Shown piece by piece: positions 29,301 through 34,199 of a stretch of 64,000 nucleotides of DNA. The notes beneath the pieces were generated by a model. The model was not told where the DNA came from. It was given only the letters and a program-made list of their open reading frames with translations, and searched no databases. Both the position numbers and the translations under genes were made by a program. The stretch is from Lytechinus pictus (Eukaryota > Echinodermata > Echinoidea > Temnopleuroida > Toxopneustidae), in assembly GCF_037042905.1 (NCBI RefSeq), contig NC_087261.1:28322317-28386316 (forward strand). Reading direction: 5' to 3'. The first letter of the stretch is position 1; every line of letters begins with the position of its first letter.

Positions 29301-32300
29301 AGAGGTAGACACAGAGTACATAGTGAATCTAGTCTCATTACTTCAGACTCTGCACTATGCGAATTACGAAAACCGAACTGTGCCTGCTGACCACAATGCG
29401 GGGTGGGCTTCGTTGCTATTAAATAATTACTGGAGGGAAGCCTTGATATACATAAATTCAACCTTAAGACTAGAGGACGCTGCATTTGAATGAACCAGTT
29501 GGCCTTGGTGTTTTGTGTTCTACATTGGGAGGCAACATTACATTAGTCCCTCAAGAGGACTGTGCTTTAGATAATACAAACAAATATCTCTTTCGAAAAT
29601 GCATTACATACATGTGTATTTATAATTGCTTGTAATATGAATATGCAACTAAGCTGGATAGGTTTAAAGGGGAAGTTCACCCTGAAGAAAGGTTTGTTGT
29701 CAAAATAGCAGAAAAAAATGATAAAAAAAATATTGGTGATGGATTGGGGGAAATCCATTAGGCCCTAAAGATTATTAAAAAAAGTTATTAGAGTTTAAAG
29801 TTTTGGATATGTGACGTCATAAACGAGCAGCTGGCCCATATTTTATGTAATATAAATGAACAAATTTTAATTTGTTAATGGTTAGTGATGACTTATTTTT
29901 GTTTTCGTTTTAGAAACGGGTGTGAAATGATTTGTCTATATACTGAAGGTAGAGTAAAACCATTTTCAAATTTCTGAGAAAGTGACATTTCGTTGATGTG
30001 TCTATATGTAGCAAAGCTGCTCGCATATGACGTCAAAAATCAAATAATTAAAATTCTAATAACTTTTTTATTCTTCGATGGATTTTTCTCAAACCTGCAA
30101 TATTATTTTTTCTGCTATTTTTACAATAAACTTTTTGTCAGGGTGAACTTCCCCTTTAATTTGGAATAATGGTACCATAATAGTTATAACTCATAAAACA
30201 ACCAATTCCATAAATGATGATTTCATCTAAAGTTGAATAAGGTGTTAGAGGTGCAATATTTTTTAGAAAGCTATCCATCCCATTAATAAAACATAAAAAA
30301 CATATAAGGTCTTCCAATGTAAACACTCTCAATGAAAATAATTCTTACAGCATCAGAAAAAAAAAAAAAAAATTTCGTAAAATTGATTTCCTGATAGAAA
30401 TGATGCTAAAAAATTAAAATCCATTTAAATAATAAAATTATCCCTTGGCTAAACAATACATTACTCTTTGGATCAAGACCTTTGTGATACATCCAGACAC
30501 ATAATTGTAATGTCCATTTTAGGAGCTATCTTCCCCCCCCCCCCCCCTCATTGGGGCAATTGCTTAATTGTGGGGGCTAGCTATTTCTTCCACGTCAAGG
30601 GCTATTTTCTGGTGCAATAAAGCGGTAAAAGCATTTCTGATGATTTTGTTATAGATATGGCAGATCTTGATTTTGAAGTGACTTCAGAAAAGATGGTCGC
30701 ACCAAAACATTCAATTTCAGGAATGTTAGGGGCGATTTGGGCAAAAAATGCCCACTGTCCACATTTATTTTCTAGTTTTATATGATTCATAAATTGGAAG
30801 TAGCAAACACCCAGGTTTAGTCTCCCTGACAGGCCAACACACTCTTACAAAAATTACATATTTTTAAGTGCAAGAAAAAAGAATGAAAATGTATTTACAT
30901 GTAGTACTTACATGCATAGAATACAGACACCAGTTTGCAGAATTTTACATCATACATTTATGATGTAATGAATGATTCATTCATGGTATGAAATGAATGG
31001 CATGAAGTATGAAGAAAAATTATAACAACATTGAGATTTATTCATAACAAATTAACAAATTACATTCAAACCAATCAATTTCTCTTTTCATCTATACAGG
31101 CAAATGTTTTACAGAACTACATGTATCAAGAACCATAATCTAGCAATCTAAATTATTAAAAGAAATTGAATAAATAAATGAAATTAAATAAATTACACCA
31201 AACGATCAATGAATGAATGAGAATTAGCTCTAAATAATTTTTACAATCAAATGAACAAGAATCCAATCAAGTTTGTAAATCAAAGACAAACCAATATCAA
31301 ATATAAACAAGTGGAATGCCTCTGGCCGTCTCACCTGCATCACGCGATTCAATATAGCAGCAGTGCTGATTTTGAAAACTACTATAACTCGCACAAGATG
31401 TTCAGTGATACTTGGTTACTCTTATTTCCACGTTTTATGAACTAGACCAATACACTTATAGAGATATGATGGCAATTCAACAAATACCCCCAACGTGGCC
31501 AAAGTTCTTTGACCTTACATGACCTTTGACCTTGATCATGTGACCTGAAACTCGCACAGGATGTTCAGTGATACTTGATTACTATTATGTCCAAGTTTTA
31601 TGAACTAGACCAACACACTTTCAAATTTATGGCTGTAATTCAACAAATACCCCAATTTGGCCAAAGTTCATTGACCCTAAATGACCTTTGACCTTGATCA
31701 TGTGACCTGAAACTTGCACAGGATGTTCAGTAATACTTGATTACTATTATGTCCAAGTTTCATGAATCAGATCCATAAACTTTCAAAGTTATGATGGTAA
31801 TTCAACAGATACCCCCAATTCGGCCAAAGTTCATTGACCCTAAATGACCTTTGACCTTGGTCATGTGATGTGAAACTCATGCAGGATGTTCAGTGATACT
31901 TGATTAACCTTATGTATAAGTTTCATGAACTAGGTCCATATATTTTCTAAGTTATGATGACATTTCAAAAACTTAACCTTAGGTTAAGATTTTGATGTTG
32001 ATTCCCCCAACATGGTCTAAGTTCATTGACCCTAAATGACCTTTGACCTTGGTCATGTGACATGAAACTCAGGCAGGATGTTCAGTAATACTTGATTAAC
32101 CTTATGGCCAAGTTTCATGAACTAGGTCCATATACTTTCTAAGTTATGCTGTCATTTCAAAAACTTAACCTCAGGTTAAGATTTGGTGTTGACGCCGCCG
32201 CCGCCGCCGCCGTCGCCGCCGCCGTCGCCGTCGGAAAAGCGGCGCCTATAGTCTCACTCTGCTATGCAGGTGAGACAAAAAATGAAATCTAAATAAAGGA

Positions 32301-32748
32301 AGTGGAAAATATTAGATATTCATGTAATTTTTTCTAATTTTATTTCAAGAAATTCTGATCAATATGTCATACTTTTGCGCAAACAACACAAAAAGCTGAA
32401 AATAAGCTTTGCAAAAAAAGCTGAAATAAGTCAATTAAAAAAAAGATCTTTCATGCCCCTGAGTGATAACTAGTAATATTTCTTACCTGAAGTTCCATGA
32501 TTTTGTCTTTTGGTACAATTGAGATTTTTGTGCTTTTCTGAGCTACAAGTAGAATCGCTGACAAAGCTAAATGGGAACTCATAAGTGTTTTCTTTCGCCA
32601 CTAGTTTCTCTCCGTCCTCTTCCTTGTTCAAGAAGAATTCTTTGAGGCCGGTTGTTGTCTTCTCCAGAGTACCGAGGGGAAATACTTTGCCAGTTTTCTT
32701 CTTTTTCTTCTTGGTCAATCCATCGTGGCTGTCGCCTGCCGAGCTCAT
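276..32748 (-). CDS. Ankyrin-repeat TRP-type cation channel, whole gene (16 coding exons)
   Basis: Sixteen minus-strand exons with canonical splice sites and matching phases join into one reading frame of 1028 codons, or about 988 if a further splice at 398/397 is used. Order along the protein: basic N-terminus (1-87), ankyrin repeats (about 88-295), linker (296-370), S1 (about 371-390), S2 (about 411-425), S3-S4 (about 483-541), S5 (542-569), pore (570-609), S6 (610-648), post-S6 helix (649-715), coiled coil (716-775), and an Arg/Ser/Asp-rich tail. The S4-S5 pattern, with a WIRLMKSVRAF stretch followed by GPFIVMLGMVLKD, and S6 with NVLIAQLSNTF are typical of TRP channels. It should be a plasma-membrane cation channel. 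I cannot assign it to TRPA, TRPV or another branch by eye. Introns of up to 7.4 kb are packed with transposons. Confidence 0.85.
1358..1938. mobile_element. MITE-like element built of GAAAGACC/GGTCTTTC motifs
   Basis: The ends are inverted: it opens AGGCCCCCATTCCA and closes TGGAATGGCCCCT. Adjacent to each end is a mirrored CACTGAAAGAC / GTCTTTCAGTG block. The interior is dozens of degenerate 10-12 bp units of GAAAGACCxxT and its complement, giving high self-complementarity. It lies in the last channel intron. No coding capacity. Confidence 0.6.
1970..2232. mobile_element. Short TIR MITE, family A, copy 1
   Basis: Ends are GGGCCCGTCTTACAAAAAGT and ACTTTTTGTAAGACGGGGCC-like sequence in inverse order. 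Internal landmarks (CAACATAT, ACAAAGGACATT, AAAAATTAT, TGATGGATTTCCA, TTGATCGGATCA) recur in the same order in the copy at 12370-12645, so the two belong to one family. Confidence 0.7.
2700..3150. repeat. Hairpin minisatellite of CTGTCCCTATT / AACAGGGACAG units
   Basis: About eight degenerate units of roughly 50-60 bp alternate CTGTCCCTATTAA with TTAACAGGGACAGCTAA. Each unit contains its own inverted repeat and could fold into a hairpin. It lies in the channel intron just downstream of exon 15; the array ends about 36 bp from that exon's donor. Confidence 0.8.
3187..3388 (-). CDS. TRP-type channel exon 15 (post-S6 region)
   Basis: The exon is 202 bases, phase 2 to 0, with acceptor TTCCAG and donor CAG/GTAAAT. 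It begins VYDNATAIALMQQTKITLGI, a TRP-box-like helix directly after S6, and continues with basic (FKGKRKKYWKHIRENC) and acidic (FYDDDVVQESGDDL) stretches. Confidence 0.9.
3481..3800. repeat. Tandem duplication, about 160 bp, pyrimidine-rich with poly-G end
   Basis: Two nearly identical units (3481-3643 and 3645-3800) start TTTCTCCATCGGCTTCA and end TTTTGAAAGTGGGGGG. The second unit continues into a MITE-like segment (about 3791-3895) whose core CACAATCxxATGGTCATTT also occurs at 48134-48160. Confidence 0.75.
4735..4790. repeat. GA-rich microsatellite
   Basis: Purine-only GAGA tract on the plus strand in a channel intron. The open frames over it are composition artefacts. Confidence 0.85.
4800..4930. 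mobile_element. Small palindromic MITE near exon 14
   Basis: Begins CTGTAACATAAAGC and ends TTTATGTAATGGGGCCC, with inner inverted motifs ACGATTGATCATGG and CACGATCAATCG. Related palindromes occur at 25637-25770 and about 51770-51897. Its right edge is about 15 bp from the exon 14 donor. Confidence 0.5.
4946..5061 (-). CDS. TRP-type channel exon 14 (S6)
   Basis: The exon is 116 bases, phase 0 to 2, with acceptor ATCCAG and donor AAAG/GTGAGT. It encodes NMRDLNIVMTYILLVSFFL then ISSILCINVLIAQLSNTFQR. This is the pore-lining S6 helix; NVLIAQLSNTF matches the N-x-L-I-A-x-x-x-x-T-[FY] signature of the TRP superfamily. Confidence 0.93.
5240..5410. repeat. GCA/GTA trinucleotide microsatellite
   Basis: Imperfect AGCAGCAGC / GTAGTA tract. 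The translated runs of Ala/Thr/Asn or Leu are composition artefacts, not a gene. Confidence 0.85.
5831..6423. mobile_element. Inverted-repeat MITE, 'AAAGGACAAGTCC' family
   Basis: Opens AAAGGACAAGTCCACTCCA and closes TGGGGTGGACTTGACCTTT. The inverted arms extend well over 150 bp (AAAATTTCATCAAAATCaGAT against ATCCGATTTTGATGAAATTTT; GTTTCGCTTAA against TTAAGCGAAAC). It ends 26 bp before pore exon 13. A related half element lies at about 60620-60840. Confidence 0.8.
6449..6567 (-). CDS. TRP-type channel exon 13 (pore helix and selectivity filter)
   Basis: The exon is 119 bases, phase 1 to 0, with acceptor TATCTAG and donor GAA/GTACGT. It encodes ACAFWMIYSNNNGTIPSM then STPDSMMYSLFRITLVDEYE and YE. 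The first part completes S5. The MMYSLFRITLVDEYEYE stretch has the shape of a pore helix followed by an acidic filter. The pore carries several Asp/Glu, which would favour cations. The asparagine run NNNGT is a possible extracellular N-glycosylation site. Confidence 0.88.
7451..7534 (-). CDS. TRP-type channel exon 12 (S5)
   Basis: The exon is 84 bases, phase 1 to 1, with acceptor TTTAG and donor TACG/GTAAGC. It encodes GPFIVMLGMVLKDFGTFIF then LYGNFYIPY, the S4-S5 linker and membrane segment S5. The G-P-[FL]-x-x-M-L motif is typical of TRP channels. Confidence 0.9.
7814..8011 (+). mobile_element. SINE with ATT tail
   Basis: Runs from GACACTGTGCTGCACTTGAC through AGCTTAGCCGGGGTAATATA and GGAGCGCCTTGAGCACC to an (ATT)n tail, the layout of a tailed SINE. 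It appears to have inserted into a MITE whose distal half resumes after the tail (to about 8158). Part of the same SINE, reversed, occurs at about 28840-28935. Confidence 0.7.
8012..8160. mobile_element. Distal half of 'GGATTCCCCTTTAA' MITE
   Basis: Contains TAGCTATCTACTTGTCT and ends GGTTGGATTCCCCTTTAA, matching the right end of the MITE at 58593-59398. The left half seems to lie before the SINE at 7814. Confidence 0.6.
8161..10162. other. Channel intron sequence, AT-rich, no gene seen
   Basis: Ordinary AT-rich intron between exons 11 and 12. A fragment at about 9590-9655 (GTGGTTTGAGCATGTTCAAT) recurs at about 11780-11835. No coding exon with plausible splice sites was found. Confidence 0.6.
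10163..10338 (-). CDS. TRP-type channel exon 11 (S3-S4)
   Basis: The exon is 176 bases, phase 2 to 1, with acceptor GCCAG and donor CTAG/GTAGGT. It encodes NWFDWFVYISLMCITAL (S3, with the N-x-F-D pattern near its start) and VNLFAIVVIFIWIRLMKSVR then AFQQLG (S4 and linker). S4 keeps three basic residues (R, K, R). The W.R.....R.F..LG pattern is a hallmark of TRP channels. Confidence 0.92.
10880..11042. mobile_element. Hairpin MITE
   Basis: Central stem: GCAAGCTGGATGTACTCCCT and, inverted, AAAGATAGCTACATCCAGCTTGC-type sequence. Outer inverted ends are AATCACC and GGTGATT. A second inverted-arm structure (GCGCAATCACTATGCAGA against TCTGCACAGTGATTGCG) spans about 11088-11375 next to it. Confidence 0.55.
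11430..11569 (-). CDS. TRP-type channel exon 10 (S2-S3 loop)
   Basis: The exon is 140 bases, phase 0 to 2, with acceptor TTTTTTTAG and donor CCGTG/GTAAGT. It encodes a charged segment, KWKKWKINDIEKDFKY, then CHPRWPQERHYLEQQ and NARSYFSEPW. It forms the loop into S3. It is longer than the S2-S3 loop usually seen in TRPV-type channels. Confidence 0.82.
11891..11978. mobile_element. Near-perfect short palindrome (mini-MITE)
   Basis: TTAGCCCCATTGAAGTCAAT is mirrored by ATTGACTTCAATGGGGCTAA-type sequence (one base different), with arms about 34 bp and a 20-bp loop. It lies 30 bp outside exon 9's donor. Confidence 0.7.
12009..12086 (-). CDS. TRP-type channel exon 9 (S2)
   Basis: The exon is 78 bases, phase 0 to 0, with acceptor TTCAG and donor TTG/GTAAGTAA. 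It encodes CGCLLTIFQIIVELKDYF, membrane segment S2 with the E-L-x-x-Y/F pattern common in TRP channels, followed by DSKSAYL. The intron before it is about 4.8 kb and contains the retrotransposon-bearing MITE. Confidence 0.85.
12370..12645. mobile_element. Short TIR MITE, family A, copy 2
   Basis: GGCCCCGTTGTACAAAGAGT opens it and the inverse ACTCTTTGTACAACGGGGCC closes it. Both ends carry TTACGATTGATC and its inverse. Same interior order as 1970-2232. Confidence 0.8.
12832..13423. mobile_element. Inverted-repeat MITE, 'TTAAAGGAGAATGAAAC' family
   Basis: Opens TTAAAGGAGAATGAAACTCT and closes GGTTTCATTCTCCTTTAA. Arms pair for more than 150 bp, including CATTGGCAATGCGACCAAGA with its inverse TCTTGGTCGCATTGCCAATG. 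Partial relatives occur at about 22380-22500 and 56955-57120. The right end's TTAA is also the target of the next element. Confidence 0.85.
13895..16360 (+). CDS. Non-LTR retrotransposon endonuclease (C-terminal part) and reverse transcriptase
   Basis: Open from about 13895 with no stop until 16360. It starts within the apurinic-type endonuclease: VTGDFNVDL (GDFN at about 13967) and later VSDHL, the catalytic D/N and SDH motifs. With numbering from the ATG at 13985, the reverse transcriptase has NYRPISIL near 365, LDLSKAFD near 436-443, GVPQGSVLGPLLF near 492 and the catalytic FADD at 524-527. KFLGVVIDNKLTWKDH follows as the thumb-proximal motif. The frame is intact for about 820 codons with all catalytic residues, so the insertion is probably young. 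It lacks the N-terminal endonuclease and any ORF1, so it cannot be autonomous as it stands. Confidence 0.93.
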   Translation, partial: KEFLNYFELSLSRINNEQKECIVTGDFNVDLINCSISPDVNKFTDILASFSFVPLILKPTRITSFSATLIDNILTNRPENILSSGIIVTDVSDHLTLYAYFNFDISFINENNSKKKRRINDVNLSTFCDKLGEINWERNLVNDNVNVCFDIFMKLFIDTYNESFPYMENQVKRKKNDKPWFDDELRKLCNKKNLFYRKYLKNPSPYRRSVYINYRNKVTNEVRTRKRNYYFNKFNDVKRDVKSTWNVINELFNRTRGKVQCDMIESNGLVISDKQSIVDSFNSYFSSVGSDIANDLPDSTTHFSHLLQGNYVNSLFLKPVQIYEILDIVSKLNINKSVGYDNISTKVLKKCICFIVKPLCFIFNLSLNTGCFPSSLKIAKILPIYKRGSKQSLSNYRPISILTTFSKIFERLIYNRFMPFLCKNNILYSKQFGFRQGYSSYMALLEFTSTIAKAFENKQFTVGIFLDLSKAFDCISHSILLKKLQHYGVRGVALDWFKSYLQDRKQYVSFDNVSSEMKHVNIGVPQGSVLGPLLFLIFINDLQHASNILHSIFFADDTNLFLSGDDIDDLTSTINLELKKINEWFLANKLKLNVDKTCCMIFQPKNKNISSDNFDIFIQNSKIPVVNSTKFLGVVIDNKLTWKDHINYISCKVSKSIGAINRLQNSIPLNILIMIYQSIVLPYFNYCNILWGNCAMVHLSRIIVLQKRAIRVITNSSPRISTQPLFKKLNLLTISHINSYQIANFMYLFLHNALPSFYDDLFVKNKYVCNYITRQSDNFYLPNFKYNFSRTTIEYVGPTLWNSLPIDLKLCPTLNSFKRKY
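13897..16640 (+). mobile_element. 5'-truncated non-LTR retrotransposon
   Basis: The left breakpoint follows AATCAGTAAAA, where copy B of the host MITE reads TTAGTAAAATTGAAAATAAT. The right end is a short tail ATAAATTGAATTG, after which the MITE resumes with AAATTATACATCTATGAA. The element starts inside the endonuclease, as expected from incomplete target-primed reverse transcription, and lies antisense to the channel gene. CR1/Jockey-like by motif style; the exact clade is not determined. Confidence 0.88.
16892..17018 (-). CDS. TRP-type channel exon 8 (S1)
   Basis: The exon is 127 bases, phase 2 to 0, with acceptor TTGCAG and donor GAG/GTAAGTC. It contains the hydrophobic LLFNLLFILMWTVLAL, read as membrane segment S1, then an acidic extracellular stretch. 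The donor lies about 20 bp from the end of a piggyBac-like MITE that carries a nested retrotransposon. Confidence 0.9.
17160..17405. repeat. ATC/ATT trinucleotide microsatellite
   Basis: (ATC)n and (ATT)n tract beside exon 7. Acidic or Met-rich open frames over it are artefacts. Its right edge is about 24 bp beyond the exon 7 donor. Confidence 0.9.
17429..17520 (-). CDS. TRP-type channel exon 7 (pre-S1)
   Basis: Encodes LQTIVDYNQLDVIMHPVIRR then MVEVKWNQFGR. The pattern 'HPV....EVKW..FG' is the usual pre-S1 helix of ankyrin TRP channels. Donor AG/GTAATT leaves phase 2. Two AGs six bases apart (TAG at 17521-17522 and CAG at 17515-17516) both keep the frame, so the first two residues, Leu-Gln, may or may not be included. 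Confidence 0.82.
17640..17755. repeat. ATTC / AATC tetranucleotide repeats
   Basis: TTCATTCATTCATT followed by AATCAATCAATCAA, then CATTCATTCATT, in an AT-rich intron. Confidence 0.85.
18077..18202 (-). CDS. TRP-type channel exon 6 (linker)
   Basis: The exon is 126 bases, phase 0 to 0, with acceptor CTAG and donor GTG/GTAAGA. It encodes AMVGLNQLYRSDRQNRKQHY then a Pro/Glu/Ser acidic stretch ending in EKRTV. This charged segment lies between the ankyrin domain and the pre-S1 region. Diverged copies of its first 75 bases lie at 18304-18378 and about 18550-18625. Confidence 0.8.
18304..18378 (-). pseudogene. Partial tandem duplicate of channel exon 6
   Basis: A copy 176 bp upstream of exon 6 in the gene's direction keeps an acceptor (CTCAAG/GCAATG) and 25 in-frame codons, AMVGLNQVYRSDRQNQKQHC then NLHHL. 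There it meets a weak possible donor, CTT/GTGCAT. It lacks the acidic second half of exon 6. Its phase is 0 at both ends, so inclusion would not break the frame, but the donor is poor. A third, more degraded copy lies near 18550-18625. Most likely exon-duplication debris, less likely a cassette exon. Confidence 0.6.
18725..18834 (-). CDS. TRP-type channel exon 5 (last ankyrin repeat)
   Basis: The exon is 110 bases, phase 1 to 0, with acceptor CACAG and donor GTG/GTAAGT. It encodes ETAGLLLELGGKASDRDYSG then HTVLLLMVTKMPAV, a diverged ankyrin repeat ending the ankyrin domain at about residue 295. Partial duplicates of the next exon lie immediately downstream of its donor. Confidence 0.85.
19165..19600. 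mobile_element. 'TTTCATGAAAGGACTTG' MITE with nested poly-G element
   Basis: Left part GTGTTTCATGAAAGGACTTG...CCGACAAGTCCCATTTTATC resembles the intact copy at 61219-61348. It appears interrupted at about 19275 by a G/C- and A-rich segment bounded by GGCGGCGGAAGCC and CGCTTCCGCTGCC. The assignment of the far end is uncertain. Confidence 0.45.
19677..20408. mobile_element. piggyBac-like MITE, copy B, intact
   Basis: 732 bp flanked by TTAA at 19673-19676 and 20409-20412. Terminal repeats are CCCTAAAAAATAGACTGGG and AGTCTTTTTAGGG, with subterminal GGCTGATTCAGCC and GGCTGAATCAGCC beside G/C runs. The interior matches copy A in order (TGACCATAAACAAGATGAA, TTGGATTTGTAcACAAATTC, GCACTTACGAAATGTTGC). 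No transposase is present. Confidence 0.85.
20633..20835 (+). mobile_element. Possible tRNA-derived SINE 1
   Basis: Contains an internal-promoter B-box-like GGGTTCGATTCCC after GTAGAGCGGGG (weak A box), followed by a non-tRNA body, GCCTTAATCCTCATTGCCAG. No clear tail. Confidence 0.5.
20955..21116 (-). CDS. TRP-type channel exon 4 (ankyrin repeats)
   Basis: The exon is 162 bases, phase 1 to 1, with acceptor CTAG and donor CTAG/GTAGGT. It encodes NKTPLHYAACNDACHSLRLL followed by IKKGASIHARDYKGRTPLQA: two ankyrin cores (TPLHYAA and GRTPLQAAA). Residues about 205-258. Confidence 0.9.
21868..22130 (+). mobile_element. tRNA-derived SINE 2
   Basis: Head has a good A box (TGGTCCAGTGGTTAGAGC) and B box (GTTGTGAGTTCGAATCCC) with a CAT in the anticodon position, but no paired acceptor stem. 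It runs into an unrelated body (TGTCGTCTATTACGTCAGCC), as expected for a SINE rather than a tRNA gene. Confidence 0.65.
22506..22656 (-). CDS. TRP-type channel exon 3 (ankyrin repeats)
   Basis: The exon is 151 bases, phase 0 to phase 1, with acceptor AAAG and donor GAG/GTGAG. The protein carries FLIERGSNVNQSDDFGRTPI then HVAAAVDFPEMVSTLLEHG, one full ankyrin repeat with the G.TP.H.A signature and the start of the next. Residues about 155-204. Confidence 0.88.
23546..23836. mobile_element. Possible MITE with AAAGGxxTGGTCCCACTG ends
   Basis: AAAGGTTTGGTCCCACTG at the left is mirrored by CAGTGGGACTAGGCCTTT at the right. Interior has no recognised coding sequence, although it is open for about 150 codons by chance. 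Confidence 0.5.
23914..24232. mobile_element. MITE with TTCTGAAGTCGGGTTTAA ends
   Basis: ATATTCTGAAGTCGGGTTTAA at the left is mirrored by TTAAACCTGACTTCAGAATTA at the right (one base shorter repeats inside). The same end sequence stands alone at about 33112-33140. Confidence 0.7.
24240..24890. other. Channel intron, no gene seen
   Basis: AT-rich intron sequence with several ACATGTA motifs between exons 2 and 3. I see no exon or clear mobile element. Confidence 0.55.
24894..25093 (-). CDS. TRP-type channel exon 2 (ankyrin repeat start)
   Basis: Acceptor TTAG and donor GAG/GTAAGT bound 200 bases that continue the phase of exon 1 and end in phase 0. The translation includes LELILKRGADINTADQYGQT, the second helix and hairpin of an ankyrin repeat (RGADIN..D..G.T), followed by VLHE. 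Residues about 88-154. Confidence 0.85.
25637..25772. mobile_element. Small palindromic MITE
   Basis: Opens TCCTGTAACACAATAGCGA and closes AACTTTGTGTTATGGACCC, with inner inverted TCGTACGCTTGATT and AATCAAGCGTA. A relative lies at about 51770-51897. Confidence 0.6.
26116..26691. mobile_element. Long-TIR DNA element, family B, copy 1
   Basis: Terminal repeats of about 45 bp: CGGGGGGGCCACTTCCATTG then ACGAGTGGATACCATGCGCG, mirrored at the right end. Interior is a series of degenerate CCCTWAACAMGTA units and a palindrome CACGTTACGTACGTAACGTG at about 26581-26600. No open frame of transposase size. Confidence 0.85.
27240..27330. repeat. GA-rich tract
   Basis: GAGAGAGGGGG purine tract in an intron. 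Confidence 0.85.
27584..28145. mobile_element. Long-TIR DNA element, family B, copy 2 (inverted)
   Basis: Same 45-bp ends as copy 1, with the interior in reverse order: CACGTTACGTACGTAACGTG is near the left end here. Copies 1 and 2 are about 0.9 kb apart in opposite orientation within one intron, so a large stem-loop is possible. Confidence 0.85.
28840..28935 (-). mobile_element. Reversed SINE fragment
   Basis: On the minus strand it reads TTGTGCTGCACTCAACCCTG, GGTAAATGGGTACCGGTACC and AGGAATTCTTTGA, matching the body of the SINE at 7814-8011. Confidence 0.55.
28936..29660. other. Channel intron, no gene seen
   Basis: Unremarkable intron sequence with several short open frames lacking splice or protein support. 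Confidence 0.5.
29663..30159. mobile_element. Inverted-repeat MITE, 'TTAAAGGGGAAGTTCACCCTG' family
   Basis: Opens TTTAAAGGGGAAGTTCACCC and closes GGGTGAACTTCCCCTTTAA. Arms pair through CAAACCTGCAATA-type and TATGACGTCA regions over about 150 bp. No coding content. Confidence 0.82.
30160..31318. other. Channel intron, AT-rich, no gene seen
   Basis: Contains poly-A and poly-C tracts and simple AATGAATG runs. No exon found. Confidence 0.55.
31320..32277. mobile_element. Tandem-repeat element with 162-bp units and DR1 motifs
   Basis: Bounded by GTCTCACCTGCAT near the left end and its inverse ATGCAGGTGAGAC near the right. Between them lie four complete and flanking partial units of about 162 bp, with GATGTTCAGTGATACTTGAT, GGCCAAAGTTCATTGACCCT and TGACCTTTGACCTTG in each. 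A CCG trinucleotide run (32192-32232) precedes the right end. It lies about 200 bp from exon 1's donor. Confidence 0.8.
32487..32748 (-). CDS. TRP-type channel exon 1 (start codon, basic N-terminus)
   Basis: Starts at an ATG preceded by an in-frame TAA seven codons upstream, so the start is well placed. It encodes 87 residues plus one base, beginning MSSAGDSHDGLTKKKKKK. Composition is Lys/Glu rich with no ankyrin signature and no signal peptide, as expected for the cytosolic N-terminus of a TRP channel. The donor reads CAG/GTAAGA and leaves phase 1, which fits exon 2 more than 7 kb away. An undetected exon in that long intron cannot be excluded. Confidence 0.72.
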
Positions 32749-32769
32749 GATTGCGATAGTCCCGCTTTA

Positions 32770-33800
32770 ATTTCCTATGAGACACAAGTTAAAATTAAAT
32801 CATTTGTCTAAATATCTCTTACAAGTTATCAAGTTTGTCGCATTGGCTCTTACAGCGCATCTTAAAAGTACATGTATACTATACACTACATGTCTTTTGA
32901 GGATCTAGCAAAAACTAGATCTATGGGTAATGAAGAGATATAGTCTTATAGAATAGTAACTTTTTTCTCGGGGGCAATTTTCTATTACGTATTTGATAGA
33001 AAGTGGCCCTCAGGTTTCATTACTAATAATTTCCTCGAAAGACATGATATCGAATCTATTTGACTTTAATTTGTATAATTACTGTAGTGTAACGTTAGAA
33101 ACGTAGGCCCGTATTCTGAAGTCGAGTTTAAATTAAACCCTGGACCCAGGCAGTCTCAGTATCACAAACAGTCACTCAGAGCTTAAATTTAAAACGAACG
33201 GGGCTCACGATCTCACCACCGCCGATGGTCTCGGCCTGGCCCTATCCCAGGCATTCGGCACGCACCGTCTTCGCACTCACACTCACGGGGGCCCAAGCAA
33301 AGACAAACATACCGGTTTGCCTCTCTCTCGTACTAAAGTCATGATAAACTTACCTTTATAAGGTTTAAGTCATGTATCTAATTTTCTACATCTATTCGCT
33401 TTATTATAGTTATCCAGTAACTGCGTTTCTCTTCCAGACGTACCAAATAATGTAATTTTAATGTGCAACTTGTTCCCGACCTTGTTCTACATGATCATGA
33501 TGATGACTCCCGATACACCGTATAAACAAGCTCTGTTGTTACGCAATCGGCCTGCAGGTGCGATCGGCTCAATTTTGCTCCAGCGATTGCTCCTGCCGCT
33601 CCTGGACCTGGCTGCCTCTGTATTCCACACACTGACCATAGAGCTATGCACTGACTGCATGTATGTGTTAGCCCGGTTAGTTCCATGGAATGACCAACTT
33701 CAACGAAGTTCAACCCTGGATTTCACCGTAAGTAAACCTTACCCTAGCTTGCAACCCTCAGGCTTACCCTATATTTTATACGAAATGAATCCCGGAGAAA
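32770..33800. other. Region upstream of the channel start, no gene seen
   Basis: Holds 5' flanking sequence of the channel gene, including an isolated MITE end at about 33112-33140. A promoter and 5' untranslated exon probably lie here but I cannot place them. No coding exon on either strand. Confidence 0.45.
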
Positions 33801-33804
33801 TATC

Positions 33805-33891
33805 AATCAATCATCAATCAATCAATCAACCAACCAATCAATCAGTCCGAATCAATCAATCAATCAATCAATCAAATCAATCAATCAATCA

Positions 33892-33923
<32 letters not shown>

Positions 33924-34090
33924 GTGTTCAATCAATCAATTAATCATATTCAATCAATCAATCAGTCAGTCAATCAATTAACCAATCAATCAATCAATCG
34001 TGTTCAATCAATCAATTAATCATGTTCAATCAATCAATCAGTCAATCAATCAACCTATCAATCAGTCAATCAATGAACCTCTCAATCAAT
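33805..34090. repeat. CAAT/AATC tetranucleotide satellite
   Basis: About 280 bp of ATCAATCAATCA with interruptions such as CGTGTTCAATC that recur. A smaller patch lies at 35570-35600. Confidence 0.92.
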
Positions 34091-34199
34091 TCTACTCCAC
34101 TTTTTGGTGTCACTGTGTAATTGATGATCTATGGTTGATTGTTTAAATGAAGCTGTTGATAAAGGTGAATTGTCTAGCTGCATCACATAAACATATAGG

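Noticed and set aside
32579..32785. Alternative minus frames over exon 1.
   Set aside because: Only the frame starting at 32748 has an upstream in-frame stop, a strong donor, and phase continuity with the ankyrin exon at 24894-25093.
33805..34090. CRISPR-like array of CAAT repeats.
   Set aside because: There is a simple tetranucleotide with no unique spacers, in a eukaryotic genome.
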